Source: Phenylobacterium sp. (GTDB taxonomy: Bacteria > Pseudomonadota > Alphaproteobacteria > Caulobacterales > Caulobacteraceae). Taken from it: a stretch of DNA of 64,000 nt. The stretch lies in the NCBI RefSeq assembly GCF_022402485.1, contig NZ_JAKRSA010000012.1:124001-188000 (forward strand), read 5' to 3'. The position numbers and the translations under genes were made by a program. The stretch's first letter is position 1. Each line of letters starts with the position of its first letter. Of the stretch, positions 33,602 to 41,964 are shown one piece after another. The notes beneath the pieces were generated by a model. It was not told the origin of the DNA. It saw only the letters and a program-made list of their open reading frames with translations, and made no database searches.

Positions 33602-34039
33602 ATGCAGGTGATCAACGCGGTGCAACCCGGCGGCGACCAAGCCAATGACTTCTTCAGCACGCCCGACGATGGCCCATTCGTGATGGTCAACCTGCTGAAG
33701 TTCAAGCCGTTCGCAGAGTACGCGGACGGTTCGGACGCCCACATCACCGGGGCCGAGGCCTATGCGCGCTACACGGCTGAAGTCCGCAAGCTCCTGGTCT
33801 CGTTCGGGGGTCGCCCACGGTTCTCTGGCACCGTGACGGGGATCCTGCTGGGCGAGGTAGGCGAGCTCTGGGACATGATCGCCCTGGCGGAATACCCCTC
33901 TCTGGCCGCCATGAGCGAGATGATGCGGTGCCCCGAAATGCAGGCCATTTCCCACCACCGCCGCGCCGGGCTCGCCGGTCAGCTGAACATCCGGACTCGG
34001 CCCCACGCCGATCATGAAGTTGTGACGGACGCCCCCTAG
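33602..34039 (+). CDS. DUF1330-like small protein, 145 aa
   Basis: GGAAGGTG lies about 6 nt before ATG 33602. The central PFVMVNLLKFKPFA, ARYTAEVRKLL and ALAEYPSLAAMSEMM follow the dimeric ferredoxin-like alpha-beta barrel of DUF1330 proteins. No catalytic role is established for the family; related barrels act as monooxygenases, isomerases or dehydratases. It sits between two crotonase genes and shares a candidate operator with one of them. Confidence 0.7.
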   Translation: MQVINAVQPGGDQANDFFSTPDDGPFVMVNLLKFKPFAEYADGSDAHITGAEAYARYTAEVRKLLVSFGGRPRFSGTVTGILLGEVGELWDMIALAEYPSLAAMSEMMRCPEMQAISHHRRAGLAGQLNIRTRPHADHEVVTDAP

Positions 34040-34061
34040 CGTCCGTCACAACGACGCCGGA

Positions 34062-34871
34062 TCAGCGGCCTTGAAACACAGGCGAGCGCTTCTCGACGAA
34101 GGCCTTTGACGCGGCCTTGTGGTCTTCGGTCATCATGGTGCGGATCATGTGGATGGCTTCGGAGTCGAGCACTTCGGTCAGAGTGCCGTGGTCGGCCACA
34201 TTAAGGTTCTTCTTCATGTGGCCGATGGCGATGGTCGGCAGGCTGGCCAGGCGTCGCGCCAGTTCGCCGGCGGCCTGGGCCAGTTCAGCGGCGGGGACCG
34301 CCCGATTGACGATTCCCAGCGCGGCCGCCTCGGCGCCGGTGATGACCTCGGCCATGAAGTAGAGCTCCCTGGCCTTGGCCGCGCCCACCAGATGGCTGAG
34401 GAAATAGCTGCCTCCATAGTCGCCCGACACGCCGACTTTCGCAAAGGCCGTGGTCAGCTTGGCCTCGCTCGCGGCGATGCGCAGGTCGCAGGCCAGCGCC
34501 ATGGAGAATCCCGCGCCGGCTGCGGCGCCCGGGATCACCGCCAGCGTCGGTTTGGGCATTTCGTGCAGCAGCCGGCTGAGCTCCATGCCAGTGCGCAGGC
34601 CATGTAGTTTCTGCTCGAAACTCACCCCGCCGGCTCCGCCCGGCCCACCTGGACTGTCGGCGGCGAACCCCTTGACGTCGCCGCCAGCACAGAAGGCACC
34701 GCCCGAGCCGGTGAGCACTAAAGCCCTGACCTTTGGATCGGCGGCAATTCGCAGGGCAGCCTCCGACAGGGCTGCAAGCATTTCACCCGAGAGCGCATTG
34801 CGGGCGTCGGGCCGATTCATGGTCAAGGTGGCGACGCCATCCTCAATCGTCTCGAGCAAATGGTCGGTCAT
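34062..34871 (-). CDS. Enoyl-CoA hydratase/isomerase (crotonase), 269 aa
   Basis: ATG 34871 is chosen because AAGGGAC lies upstream and LLETIEDGVATLTMNRPDAR follows immediately. The oxyanion loop is GSGGAFCAGGDVKGF and AVIPGAAAGAGFSMALA; the region of the catalytic glutamate reads FAKVGVSGDYGGSYFL, with Asp where hydratases often have Glu, as in isomerase or dehalogenase-type members. It ends MRTMM-like IRTMMTEDHKAASKAF and EKRSPVFQGR. It is the intact relative of the chimeric fragment at 17,368. It is convergent with DUF1330 and divergent from the tetR gene at 35,400. Confidence 0.9.
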   Translation of the reverse strand: MTDHLLETIEDGVATLTMNRPDARNALSGEMLAALSEAALRIAADPKVRALVLTGSGGAFCAGGDVKGFAADSPGGPGGAGGVSFEQKLHGLRTGMELSRLLHEMPKPTLAVIPGAAAGAGFSMALACDLRIAASEAKLTTAFAKVGVSGDYGGSYFLSHLVGAAKARELYFMAEVITGAEAAALGIVNRAVPAAELAQAAGELARRLASLPTIAIGHMKKNLNVADHGTLTEVLDSEAIHMIRTMMTEDHKAASKAFVEKRSPVFQGR

Positions 34872-34889
34872 GGCATGAAGTCCCTTTGT

Positions 34890-34903
34890 GATCATGATTT
34901 CCG
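34890..34903. promoter_or_regulatory. Weak operator-like dyad upstream of crotonase
   Basis: GATC-ATGA-TTTCCG has the right half of the island motif but a degenerate left half. It lies 19 bp before the crotonase start. Confidence 0.25.
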
Positions 34904-35059
34904 CTGTGCGGCTCGGCGTTGGGTCTCGCCCCGGCGACCCAGCTCAGCACGACGCATCGTACGCTTGCTGACGGCTCGCTTGGATTCGGAACCAGTATTC
35001 CCGTTCAAGAGATATTGTACGGCCCGATTGTCAAGCCGATCAGCGGGCAAGACCGAAAA

Positions 35060-35091
35060 TTCGGGTTGCCTCCACTTCGGGTTGCCTCCAC
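35060..35091. repeat. 16-bp tandem duplication
   Basis: TTCGGGTTGCCTCCAC occurs twice head-to-tail with no spacer in the 528-bp gap between the crotonase and tetR genes. Apart from this duplication and two operator-like dyads, that gap shows nothing coding. Confidence 0.8.
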
Positions 35092-35100
35092 CATGTATCC

Positions 35101-35116
35101 CGAACGATTATTCCGC
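35101..35116. promoter_or_regulatory. Candidate operator between crotonase and tetR genes
   Basis: GAAC-GATT-ATTCCG (35,102-35,115) matches the full consensus and is almost identical to the copy at 33,522. It lies 230 bp from the crotonase start and 284 bp from the tetR start. Confidence 0.5.
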
Positions 35117-35399
35117 TTCAATTATGGACGCGGCGCGGTGACTGTCACTTGCCGTGAGGTTTCTGGCAGAGCGCCGGTGGTACGGCCGGGCGTCCCGATA
35201 TTGGAGAAGATTCGGTGCGCCGCCTGAAGTCTCCGGTAGCGGCTCGAACGAAATACAGAACAAAACTGCCGCAAACGTGTACTTGGACTTCCGATCCGCG
35301 GTGAGTCCCCAGGGACAATCCGCAGGCGTTCGGCCATCATCGGCCGGGGCCACTCGGTTGTCCAAGGAACGTTGAGCAAAGTCGTACAACGAAGAGCAG

Positions 35400-36062
35400 A
35401 TGGTCGATCCTAGCACCTCAGACATCGACGGACTTGATGGCGTCTACCCTGCCAGGCAGGCGCGAAGCCGAATGGCCCGAGAGCGGCTGCTCGTTGCCGG
35501 AAACGCCGTCTTCGCGAGCAAGGGTTATGACGACACCCATGTGACGGAGATCGCCAGCGCGGCCGGATATTCGATCGGCACATTCTATGCGCGGTTCCGC
35601 GACAAGGATGCGCTGTTCGCCGCGCTGCAGCACCGCTTCACTCGTCGCGGCCGCGCAAACATCGAGAAGTTTTTTGACCTGAAGCGATGGGATGACGCTC
35701 CACCAGCGGAGGTCATAGAAGCCTATATCGAAGGCACCCTCAGGGTGCTGGCACGGCACTCGGGCTTCTTCCGGGCGCTCTACCAGAGAAGTTTGGTCGG
35801 CGACGAGACGGTCCATTGGCCCGAACTAAGAGCCGGGACTCAATTCGCTGCCTTGAAGATCGCCGAACTCATCCGGCGCAAAGCGCCTGAAGCGGACCGC
35901 CCCGACCTGAACGCGCTATGTGTTTTTTGCCTGCGCACATCAGAAGGAATGCTCATCCACCGCATTCTGAATTGGGAGATCAATGAGGAGTTTACGCAAG
36001 ATTATATCGTAAAGACCCTCACGCTCATGATCGCTTCCACTCTTAACATTCGCACGGTCTGA
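35400..36062 (+). CDS. TetR-family transcriptional regulator, 220 aa
   Basis: GVYPARQARSRMARERLLV followed by the helix-turn-helix VTEIASAAGYSIGTFYARF aligns with the other two island TetR proteins, and the ligand domain has RHSGFFRALYQRSLVGDE and SEGMLIHRILNWE. It is the most diverged of the three. It lies 109 bp upstream of the TonB receptor gene in the same direction and is likely to regulate it and nearby genes. TAG-free and full length, unlike the copy at 4,783. Confidence 0.88.
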   Translation: MVDPSTSDIDGLDGVYPARQARSRMARERLLVAGNAVFASKGYDDTHVTEIASAAGYSIGTFYARFRDKDALFAALQHRFTRRGRANIEKFFDLKRWDDAPPAEVIEAYIEGTLRVLARHSGFFRALYQRSLVGDETVHWPELRAGTQFAALKIAELIRRKAPEADRPDLNALCVFCLRTSEGMLIHRILNWEINEEFTQDYIVKTLTLMIASTLNIRTV

Positions 36063-36171
36063 GGCCCAGGCGAATCTTCCCACTGATTGGGCTTTAAAAG
36101 GCCCGGCGGCCGTGGCATTATCGGAACCAAGAATCTCATTCGCATTTTATGCAAATAGAGGGGCGGTTTCG

Positions 36172-38502
36172 ATGACATTGAATTGTACCTGCAAAAGTGC
36201 ATTGGCTTTAGGGAGCGTCATCACCGCTCTGAATTGGGGGTCACCGGCTCTCGCGCAGACGACAGGAGTCGAGCTCGAAGAATTAGTGGTCACCGCCCAG
36301 AAACGGGTCGAGAACGTTCAGGACGTGCCAATTTCCATCGTGGCGGTTAGCGGTGCCGAGATTGATCGGGCACATATCCAGAACTTTTCGCAGTTGACCT
36401 CCGTTGTTCCGAGCCTGCAGTTCAGCACCTCGAACAACTTCCGGAACGCGACGATCTCACTGCGAGGCATCGGCCAGTCGGGCGCTAATCCCGGTATCGA
36501 GTCCAGCGTCGGCGTCTTCATCGATGGCGCCTATGTGCCAGGGTCCAGCGCCCTGATTGCAGACCTGACGGACATCCAGTCGGTAGAGGTGCTGAGCGGC
36601 CCGCAGGGTACGCTTTATGGCCGCAACACGCCTCTGGGCGCGGTCAATATCGTCACGCGCGAACCGCAGGTCGATCTGGAAGCCATGTTGACCGCAGGCT
36701 ACGGCAACTACGATCAGACGTCCGTGAAGGGCTATGTGGGCGGGGCGCTGGCGACCAATGTGGCCTCGCGCGCCTCGTTCTGGGCCCGCGATCGAAGTGG
36801 CTTTGCCTACAACCTTGCGACCGGGAAACACGTCAATGACTTCGCGGGCGCAGGCGGACGCCTCCGCACAGTCTGGAAGCCCTCTGACGCCCTCAAGCTC
36901 GACCTCGCGACCTACTACTCCAACGTATCGGCCAATGACGGGGTCTCCGATGTCATCGACGCGGCGGGACCCACTGGGGTGGCGACGCCCGGCTACCTCG
37001 CGGCGACGGCGGCGCTGGGATATACGTTTCAGAACTACGGAAACCGCGACTTCGTCGTCCAGACCCAGGATCTAACCAACTCCAAGGCGATCGCGTATGG
37101 TTCCAGTCTGACCGTAAACTACGCGTTCGGTAACGGCTACACGCTGACCGCGATCACCGCGGGTGACTACAACAAGGGCGGCGGAAATCCCTACGCCAAC
37201 GCGGCGTTGCCTCAGAAAATCCTGATCCTTACGGAGCAGGGGATCATCAAGTCCTCAAGCCAGGAGCTGCGCCTAGCCTCACCGGCGGGCCGCCGGCTAG
37301 AATACATCGCGGGACTTTACGCCTATCGCCAGACCTATGACTTTAACTCGACGGTGACGATCGGTCCCGATGCCAATCGATTGTTGCCGCTGCCGGCTGC
37401 GGCGGGCGGGCCGACCCGGTTCAAGGCCGGCGACACGGAAGTTACCAACGTCAAACTGAACACCGAAAGTGAAGCGGTGTTCGGAACAGCCTGGTTCAAT
37501 CTCACCGACACCTGGAAGATCCAGGCGGGGGCGCGCTATGTGTGGGAGCACAAGGACGGCACCATCTTCCATGTGAACCTTCCCGGCGCCAACGCCGCCT
37601 TCCGGGCAGCCTTTGGTCCGAATCCGGTCGGACCAGTCTCGCGCACAGAGAACAATTTCACCTGGCTGTTGAGCACTCAATACAAGATCACACCCGACAT
37701 CATGGTCTTCGCCACCGTCTCGACCGGCTGGAAATCCGGGGGGTTCAACGCCCGACTGACCCCCGTCGGCGTGCCCGTGGAGTTCGAATCCGAATCCTCG
37801 ACCGACTATGCGGTGGGGATCAAATCCGAACTGTTCGACCGCCGGTTCCGGCTCAATGTGACGGCCTTCGACATCGAGTTGAAGAACTTCCAGTCCTCGA
37901 TCCTGAACCCTGTAACCCGCTCCGGGTTCATCACCGGAAACGCCGGTGCCCGCGAAACCCGGGGCGTCGAGGCCGACTTCGTAGCGGTCCTTTCGGAACA
38001 TGTGCGGCTGAACGGCGGCATCACCTATCTGGCGGCCGAATACACCGACTATGCCAACGGTCCTTGCTACAGCGGAAGACCGTCGGACGGTGCCGCGCCC
38101 GGAACCTGCACCTTCAACGGTCTGCGGCCCGACAGGTCACCGAAGGTCAAGCTGAACATTGCGGCGAACTACGTCACCCCGATCAGCGACCATCTGTCGT
38201 TGGACGCCCGTTTGGAAGTGCAGCACACCAGCTCGCAGACCTATGATGCGGCTCTGGACCCCAACACCCGGGAACCGGCGGTCACCCTGCTGAACGGCAA
38301 CATCGCCCTCAAGCCAAAGGAGGGGCGCTGGGCGTTGGGTCTGTGGGCTCGGAATCTTACCGACGAGCACCACTTCCAGTTCATTAGCGCCACCCCAGCA
38401 ACCACGCTTGTGAGCACCGGTGGGGTAGCTGGCGGACGAGGCTACAGCGGCTACTATGCCGAGCCTCGCACCTATGGCGTCGAGCTGACGATCCGCTACT
38501 AG
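36172..38502 (+). CDS. TonB-dependent outer-membrane receptor, 776 aa
   Basis: ATG 36172 (GAGGGG upstream) opens a signal peptide (ALALGSVITALNWGSPALAQ), a TonB-box-like LEELVVTAQKRVENVQDVP and the plug (LRGIGQSGANPGIESSVG, VEVLSGPQGTLYGRNTP). The barrel ends with aromatic YGVELTIRY. Many blocks match the receptor at 7,503 (for example NPGIESSVG.FIDG), so the two are paralogues for similar ligands. It is followed 104 bp later by an NMO-like gene. A GAAT-N3-ATTC dyad at 36,131-36,141 lies in front of the start but has a 3-nt spacer. Confidence 0.92.
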   Translation: MTLNCTCKSALALGSVITALNWGSPALAQTTGVELEELVVTAQKRVENVQDVPISIVAVSGAEIDRAHIQNFSQLTSVVPSLQFSTSNNFRNATISLRGIGQSGANPGIESSVGVFIDGAYVPGSSALIADLTDIQSVEVLSGPQGTLYGRNTPLGAVNIVTREPQVDLEAMLTAGYGNYDQTSVKGYVGGALATNVASRASFWARDRSGFAYNLATGKHVNDFAGAGGRLRTVWKPSDALKLDLATYYSNVSANDGVSDVIDAAGPTGVATPGYLAATAALGYTFQNYGNRDFVVQTQDLTNSKAIAYGSSLTVNYAFGNGYTLTAITAGDYNKGGGNPYANAALPQKILILTEQGIIKSSSQELRLASPAGRRLEYIAGLYAYRQTYDFNSTVTIGPDANRLLPLPAAAGGPTRFKAGDTEVTNVKLNTESEAVFGTAWFNLTDTWKIQAGARYVWEHKDGTIFHVNLPGANAAFRAAFGPNPVGPVSRTENNFTWLLSTQYKITPDIMVFATVSTGWKSGGFNARLTPVGVPVEFESESSTDYAVGIKSELFDRRFRLNVTAFDIELKNFQSSILNPVTRSGFITGNAGARETRGVEADFVAVLSEHVRLNGGITYLAAEYTDYANGPCYSGRPSDGAAPGTCTFNGLRPDRSPKVKLNIAANYVTPISDHLSLDARLEVQHTSSQTYDAALDPNTREPAVTLLNGNIALKPKEGRWALGLWARNLTDEHHFQFISATPATTLVSTGGVAGGRGYSGYYAEPRTYGVELTIRY

Positions 38503-38606
38503 CCGCCCGACCTGGGCTCCGAACATCCAAACCCTTGATACCGGCGACCCCCGCGGGCCGCCGGCCACTTGACCCCACGCGGGTCGCAACTCACGGACTA
38601 GCAAGT

Positions 38607-39584
38607 ATGATCAAGACACGCATCACCGAGATGTTCGGCGTGGAGACTCCCCTCGTGATGGGTGGGATGACCGGGGTGAGCTATGCGCCCCTGGTGGCGG
38701 CGGTGGCGGAGGCGGGGGCTCTGGGGTTCCTGGTGGCACACCTTTACCCCACGGCTGAGGCGCTGATGGAAGCGATCCAGCAGATTCGTGACAAGACCGA
38801 CAAGCCGTTCGGGGTGAACCTGACCATCCTGCCGTCGCTGAACCCGATCCCCTATGATGAGTATCGCCGGGCGATCATCGAGAGCGGGGTGAAGATCGTG
38901 GAGACCGCCGGGCGCAACCCGGTGGCCCACATGCCGGACTTCAAGGAGGCTGGGGTCAAGGTGATCCACAAATGCACCTCGGTGCGTCATGCAGTGACCG
39001 CCGCCGCCCTGGGCGTGGACGTGATCAGCATCGATGGCTTTGAGTGCGCCGGTCACCCCGGTGAGGACGACATCGGCCTGGTGGTGCTGCTGCCGGCCAC
39101 GGTGGACAAGCTGGACATTCCGGTGATCGCCTCCGGCGGCATGGCCGATGGCCGCAGCCTAGTGGCGGCCCTGGCCCTGGGCGCCGAGGGGGTCAACATG
39201 GGCACACGGTTCATGGCCACCCGCGAGGCGGAGATCCATGAGAATGTGAAGAAGAAGATCGTCGAGAACACTGAACGCGACACCATCCTCACCAACCGCA
39301 CCTTGCAGAATACAGCCCGCGTGGCGCGAAACGCTGTGTCGAAGGAGGTCGTCGAGATTCAACGCGACCCCACAAAGACTATCGAGGACGTGCGCCATCT
39401 GGTCGCGGGTATCCGCGGGCGCACAAACGTCATGCAGGCCGGCGACATGGATGGCGGCATTTGGACCGTTGGTCAGAGCCAGGGGCTGATCCACGACATT
39501 CCCACGTGCGCCGAACTGGTGCGCAACATCATGGCCCAGGCCGAAGATGTCTTGGCCTACAACGCCGCCCGACGCGTGGCGTGA
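38607..39584 (+). CDS. Nitronate monooxygenase / 2-nitropropane dioxygenase-like flavoprotein, 325 aa
   Basis: The FMN TIM-barrel family motifs are TRITEMFGVETPLVMGGMTG, KPFGVNLTILP, CTSVRHAVTAAALGVDVIS, GFECAGHPGEDD and GTRFMATREAEIHENVKKK. Length equals that of the paralogue at 23,451 and the two align end to end. It would use O2 and FMN to oxidise nitronates or act as a related flavin reductase. ATG 38607 is chosen because the family N-terminus starts there. It follows the TonB receptor, and only remnants lie downstream. Confidence 0.85.
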   Translation: MIKTRITEMFGVETPLVMGGMTGVSYAPLVAAVAEAGALGFLVAHLYPTAEALMEAIQQIRDKTDKPFGVNLTILPSLNPIPYDEYRRAIIESGVKIVETAGRNPVAHMPDFKEAGVKVIHKCTSVRHAVTAAALGVDVISIDGFECAGHPGEDDIGLVVLLPATVDKLDIPVIASGGMADGRSLVAALALGAEGVNMGTRFMATREAEIHENVKKKIVENTERDTILTNRTLQNTARVARNAVSKEVVEIQRDPTKTIEDVRHLVAGIRGRTNVMQAGDMDGGIWTVGQSQGLIHDIPTCAELVRNIMAQAEDVLAYNAARRVA

Positions 39585-39667
39585 GGGCCGACCGAATCAG
39601 GTCGAGGAACTCCAGAATCGCTGCGATAAACGCGACGCTTGCCGAAGGGGCAGATAATCGGTGTCGG

Positions 39668-39784
39668 CACCGGGGCACCCTGCTGCTCGCTGCGACCGCG
39701 GCCGTAACGGCCGTGGCCCAGGCCCCCACCCCGCCTACCTTCGGTCCCGACAAGGTCGGACCGCCCGTAGATATCGCTATGTAG
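39668..39784 (+). pseudogene. N-terminal fragment of a sulfatase
   Basis: A signal-peptide-like stretch (LLLAATAAVTAVAQAPTPP) followed by TFGPDKVGPPVDIAM parallels the start of the intact sulfatase at 13,653 (AQAPAGAAAFGPRVVGP). The frame then meets TAG at 39,782-39,784, where an intact relative has Gln. Nothing of the catalytic domain remains; ligase sequence follows at once. Confidence 0.5.
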
Positions 39785-39811
39785 CTGAACGAGGAGGTTC
39801 ACTTCAAAGGG

Positions 39812-39997
39812 GTCAAAGAAGTCAAGGCGATCATCGCGACGAAGTCCGGCACAAGCATTGAGCCCGCCGGGACCGTCGCCTTCGGGCGCCAGCAGATCGC
39901 CGGCTACAAGCTGCCTAAGACGGTAGACTTCGTCGATGCGATCGCGCTCAACGCCTCGGGAAAAATCCTGCGCCGCGATCCGCGCAAGGCCTTTTGA
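39812..39997 (+). pseudogene. C-terminal fragment of an acyl-CoA ligase
   Basis: The frame reads VKEVKAIIATKSG, QQIAGYKLPKTVDFVDAI and ASGKILRRDPRKAF then TGA. This is the mobile C-terminal domain of AMP-forming ligases with the catalytic lysine, close to the end of the ligase at 28,683. The rest of the gene is absent; the sulfatase fragment lies directly before it, so two truncated genes have been joined. The intact IS5 element starts 15 bp later. Confidence 0.75.
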
Positions 39998-40011
39998 GAA
40001 GACCGCGAAAG

Positions 40012-40852
40012 CTAGGCTCAGGACTCATTGGTCATAGCCAGAAGATGACGGTTGCGGCGATGGCGGGCATGAAGGTTTGGGCGCATCGGTCGTAGCGGGT
40101 GTGGATACGTCGCCAGTCCTTGAGCCTGCCGAACATGTTCTCGATCCTGTGGCGCTGGCGACAGAGGGTCCAGTCGTGATCGGTGTGGACCTTTCGGTTG
40201 GCCTTTGACGGGATGCACGAGGTGATGCCCCGCTGGATCAGCGCGGCCCGGAACCAGTCGGCGTCGTAGCCCCGGTCGCCCAGCATGGCCTTGGCTTTGG
40301 GCAGGGCGTCGATCATCAGGGCGGCCCCCTTGTAGTCACTCATCTGCCCATCGGAGAGCAACAGGACCAGCAGACGCCCGTGGCCGTCGCACACGGCGTG
40401 GAGCTTGGAGTTCAGCCCGCCCTTGGTGCGCCCGATACGTCGGGCAACAGCCCCTTTATGAGCAGACTAGCCGCCGTCTGATGGGCCTTCAGGTGGGTGG
40501 CGTCGATCATCAATCGCTCGGGCCGAGGCCCCTTGGCCGACAGTTCAGCGAAGATCCGGTTGAACACGCCCAAACGGCTCCAGCGGATGAACCGGCTGTA
40601 GATCGTCTTCTGCGGCCCGTAATCCCTCGGCGCATCACGCCAGCGCAAGCCGCTGCGGATCACGAAGATGATGCCACTCAGCACTCGCTTCTCGTCCAAC
40701 CGTGGATTGCCGTGCGACTGGGGGAAACACGGCTCTATCCGCCGCGTCCGCTTATCCGTCAGCCAGAACAGATCACTCATGACAGGCTCTCCGCCACAAG
40801 TGAATGAGATCGAATACGCCCTGCGTGTCCCTTTAGCGGGTCCTGAGCCTAG
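40012..40852 (-). mobile_element. Intact IS5-family insertion sequence
   Basis: A perfect 13-bp inverted repeat (CTAGGCTCAGGAC at 40,012-40,024 and its complement at 40,840-40,852) encloses the transposase gene. The outer CTAG on each side is also a direct repeat of 4 bp, the target duplication expected for IS5 (YTAR). The element is therefore about 833 bp between the duplications. It is inserted among gene fragments and is the only complete transposon in the window. Confidence 0.8.
40032..40780 (-). CDS. IS5-family transposase, two overlapping frames joined by -1 frameshift
   Basis: The first frame from ATG 40780 (LFWLTDKRTRRIEPCFP, DAPRDYGPQKTIYSRFIRW, LMIDATHLKAHQTAA) contains the first catalytic Asp. 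The second frame (GRTKGGLNSKLHAVCDG, MLGDRGYDADW, RQRHRIENMFGRLKDW) has the second Asp and the Glu of the DDE triad and stops at 40,032. Homology crosses between frames at A-AAG-GGG (40,451-40,457), a good -1 slippery heptamer. IS427-type IS5 elements are known to make transposase this way, so the gene is probably functional, giving about 250 residues. Confidence 0.82.
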
Positions 40853-40856
40853 GAAG

Positions 40857-40891
40857 TGACAGCTTGAAGTGGTTTCTACTTCAAGCTGTCA
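40857..40891. terminator. Perfect 14-bp hairpin at the 3' end of a GST gene
   Basis: TGACAGCTTGAAGT and its reverse complement form a 14-bp stem around a 7-nt loop. The right arm includes the last codons and stop of the GST gene (ends 40,881). There is no U-run on either strand, so it may act as a stability or attenuation structure rather than an intrinsic terminator. It lies 5 bp outside the IS5 element. Confidence 0.5.
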
Positions 40892-41924
40892 TGGGTGAGC
40901 CGAACAGCACCTCGCAACCTGTTCCGGCCAGGGCGGCGTCGGCCCGTTTGCGGTCTGCGGGCGCGAGGGCGGTATATTCTTGACGTAGCCACATCAGACA
41001 TTTGGCCTGGTAGGTGAACGGCTGTTGCACCCACCTCTGGCCGTCGATCTCGGTGACTACTTCCGCTGCTCCCGCTTGCACCGCCTTCGCGTTGGCCAGC
41101 AGCAGGGGCGCATAGACCCGGCCCACTTCCTTGAGGATTGCGGTCAAGGTGGACGGCAGGGCGGTGATGTCGAACCAGTCGGCATCGGTGGGTTCGAGAC
41201 CCGTCAAATCCTCCGCAGCGCTCGTCCAGGCGAAGACGCGGGGTGCCTTGACAGCTGTTATAGCCATGGGCGTTGGGTCGAACAGAGCTAGTTGGGTGAG
41301 TTGGCCCAGGCAGCCGAAGTCGCCGGCACCAGGCCGTTCGCCGAGCAGGAACCTGTGCACGGTCAGGTGCGCCTCCATGGCTTCCAGAAAACGCAGGTAG
41401 CTGGCTTCGATCAGCCCCCAGGTTGACTCGTTCGAGCCCACATAGCGCAGTCGCGGGATCTGCCGGCCGGAAATGGTTTCGCCCGCCTCCTTCAACGCCG
41501 CGTCGGGCATGAGCCCACGGGTCCACGCTGGCAGAATGGCTGCAGCGTGGGCGATATCATCAGCGTAGTGCCAGCGATAATGGAACATCGCCTTAGTCAG
41601 CCATTCGTCACCGTAGTCCTCCAGCAGCGCGTCCAGTAGGGCCAGAGCCGGGTCGGCGGGCCGCACCGATCGCCCAGCGAACATCTTCTCCAGGTGCCGG
41701 ATGATCGGGGTGGAGTCGGTCATCGCCTGCAGTTGGCCCTCGGCATCGGGGAAGTAGAACGTGGGTAGCAAGCCCACCTTGGCTCGCGGCAGGCCCTGGA
41801 CCTCATGCGAGGCCAGGATCAAACGATATGCGATCCGCCGGTAGCGGAGCACAGCCAGCATCTTGCGGGTGTAGGGCGAGCCCGGCACCCCGTGCAACGC
41901 CACCAGATCATGCACGACAGCCAT
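40881..41924 (-). CDS. Glutathione S-transferase family protein, 347 aa
   Basis: The GST N-terminal domain is LVALHGVPGSPYTRKMLAVL with Ser/Tyr at the usual active-site loop, then QAMTDSTPIIRHLEKMF. The helical domain has FHYRWHYADD and HRFLLGERPGAGDFGCLGQL, followed by a C-terminal extension (FTYQAKCLMWLRQEY). It is the fifth intact GST of the island and belongs to the same long class as those at 1,816, 3,486 and 27,461. A strong operator candidate lies 41 bp upstream. The IS5 element sits just after its 3' end. The substrate is unknown. Confidence 0.83.
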   Translation of the reverse strand: MAVVHDLVALHGVPGSPYTRKMLAVLRYRRIAYRLILASHEVQGLPRAKVGLLPTFYFPDAEGQLQAMTDSTPIIRHLEKMFAGRSVRPADPALALLDALLEDYGDEWLTKAMFHYRWHYADDIAHAAAILPAWTRGLMPDAALKEAGETISGRQIPRLRYVGSNESTWGLIEASYLRFLEAMEAHLTVHRFLLGERPGAGDFGCLGQLTQLALFDPTPMAITAVKAPRVFAWTSAAEDLTGLEPTDADWFDITALPSTLTAILKEVGRVYAPLLLANAKAVQAGAAEVVTEIDGQRWVQQPFTYQAKCLMWLRQEYTALAPADRKRADAALAGTGCEVLFGSPMTA

Positions 41925-41964
41925 CTCAACTCTCTCGCATTTTAATCATTGGAATTTAGTAGAA

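Noticed and set aside
35060..35091. Tandem 16-bp duplication as an iteron or attachment site
   Set aside because: Only two copies, no replication or integrase gene nearby, and no match at the island ends.
36131..36142. GAAT-N3-ATTC upstream of the second TonB receptor as another operator
   Set aside because: The spacer is 3 nt instead of 4, so it breaks the palindrome spacing of the other copies.
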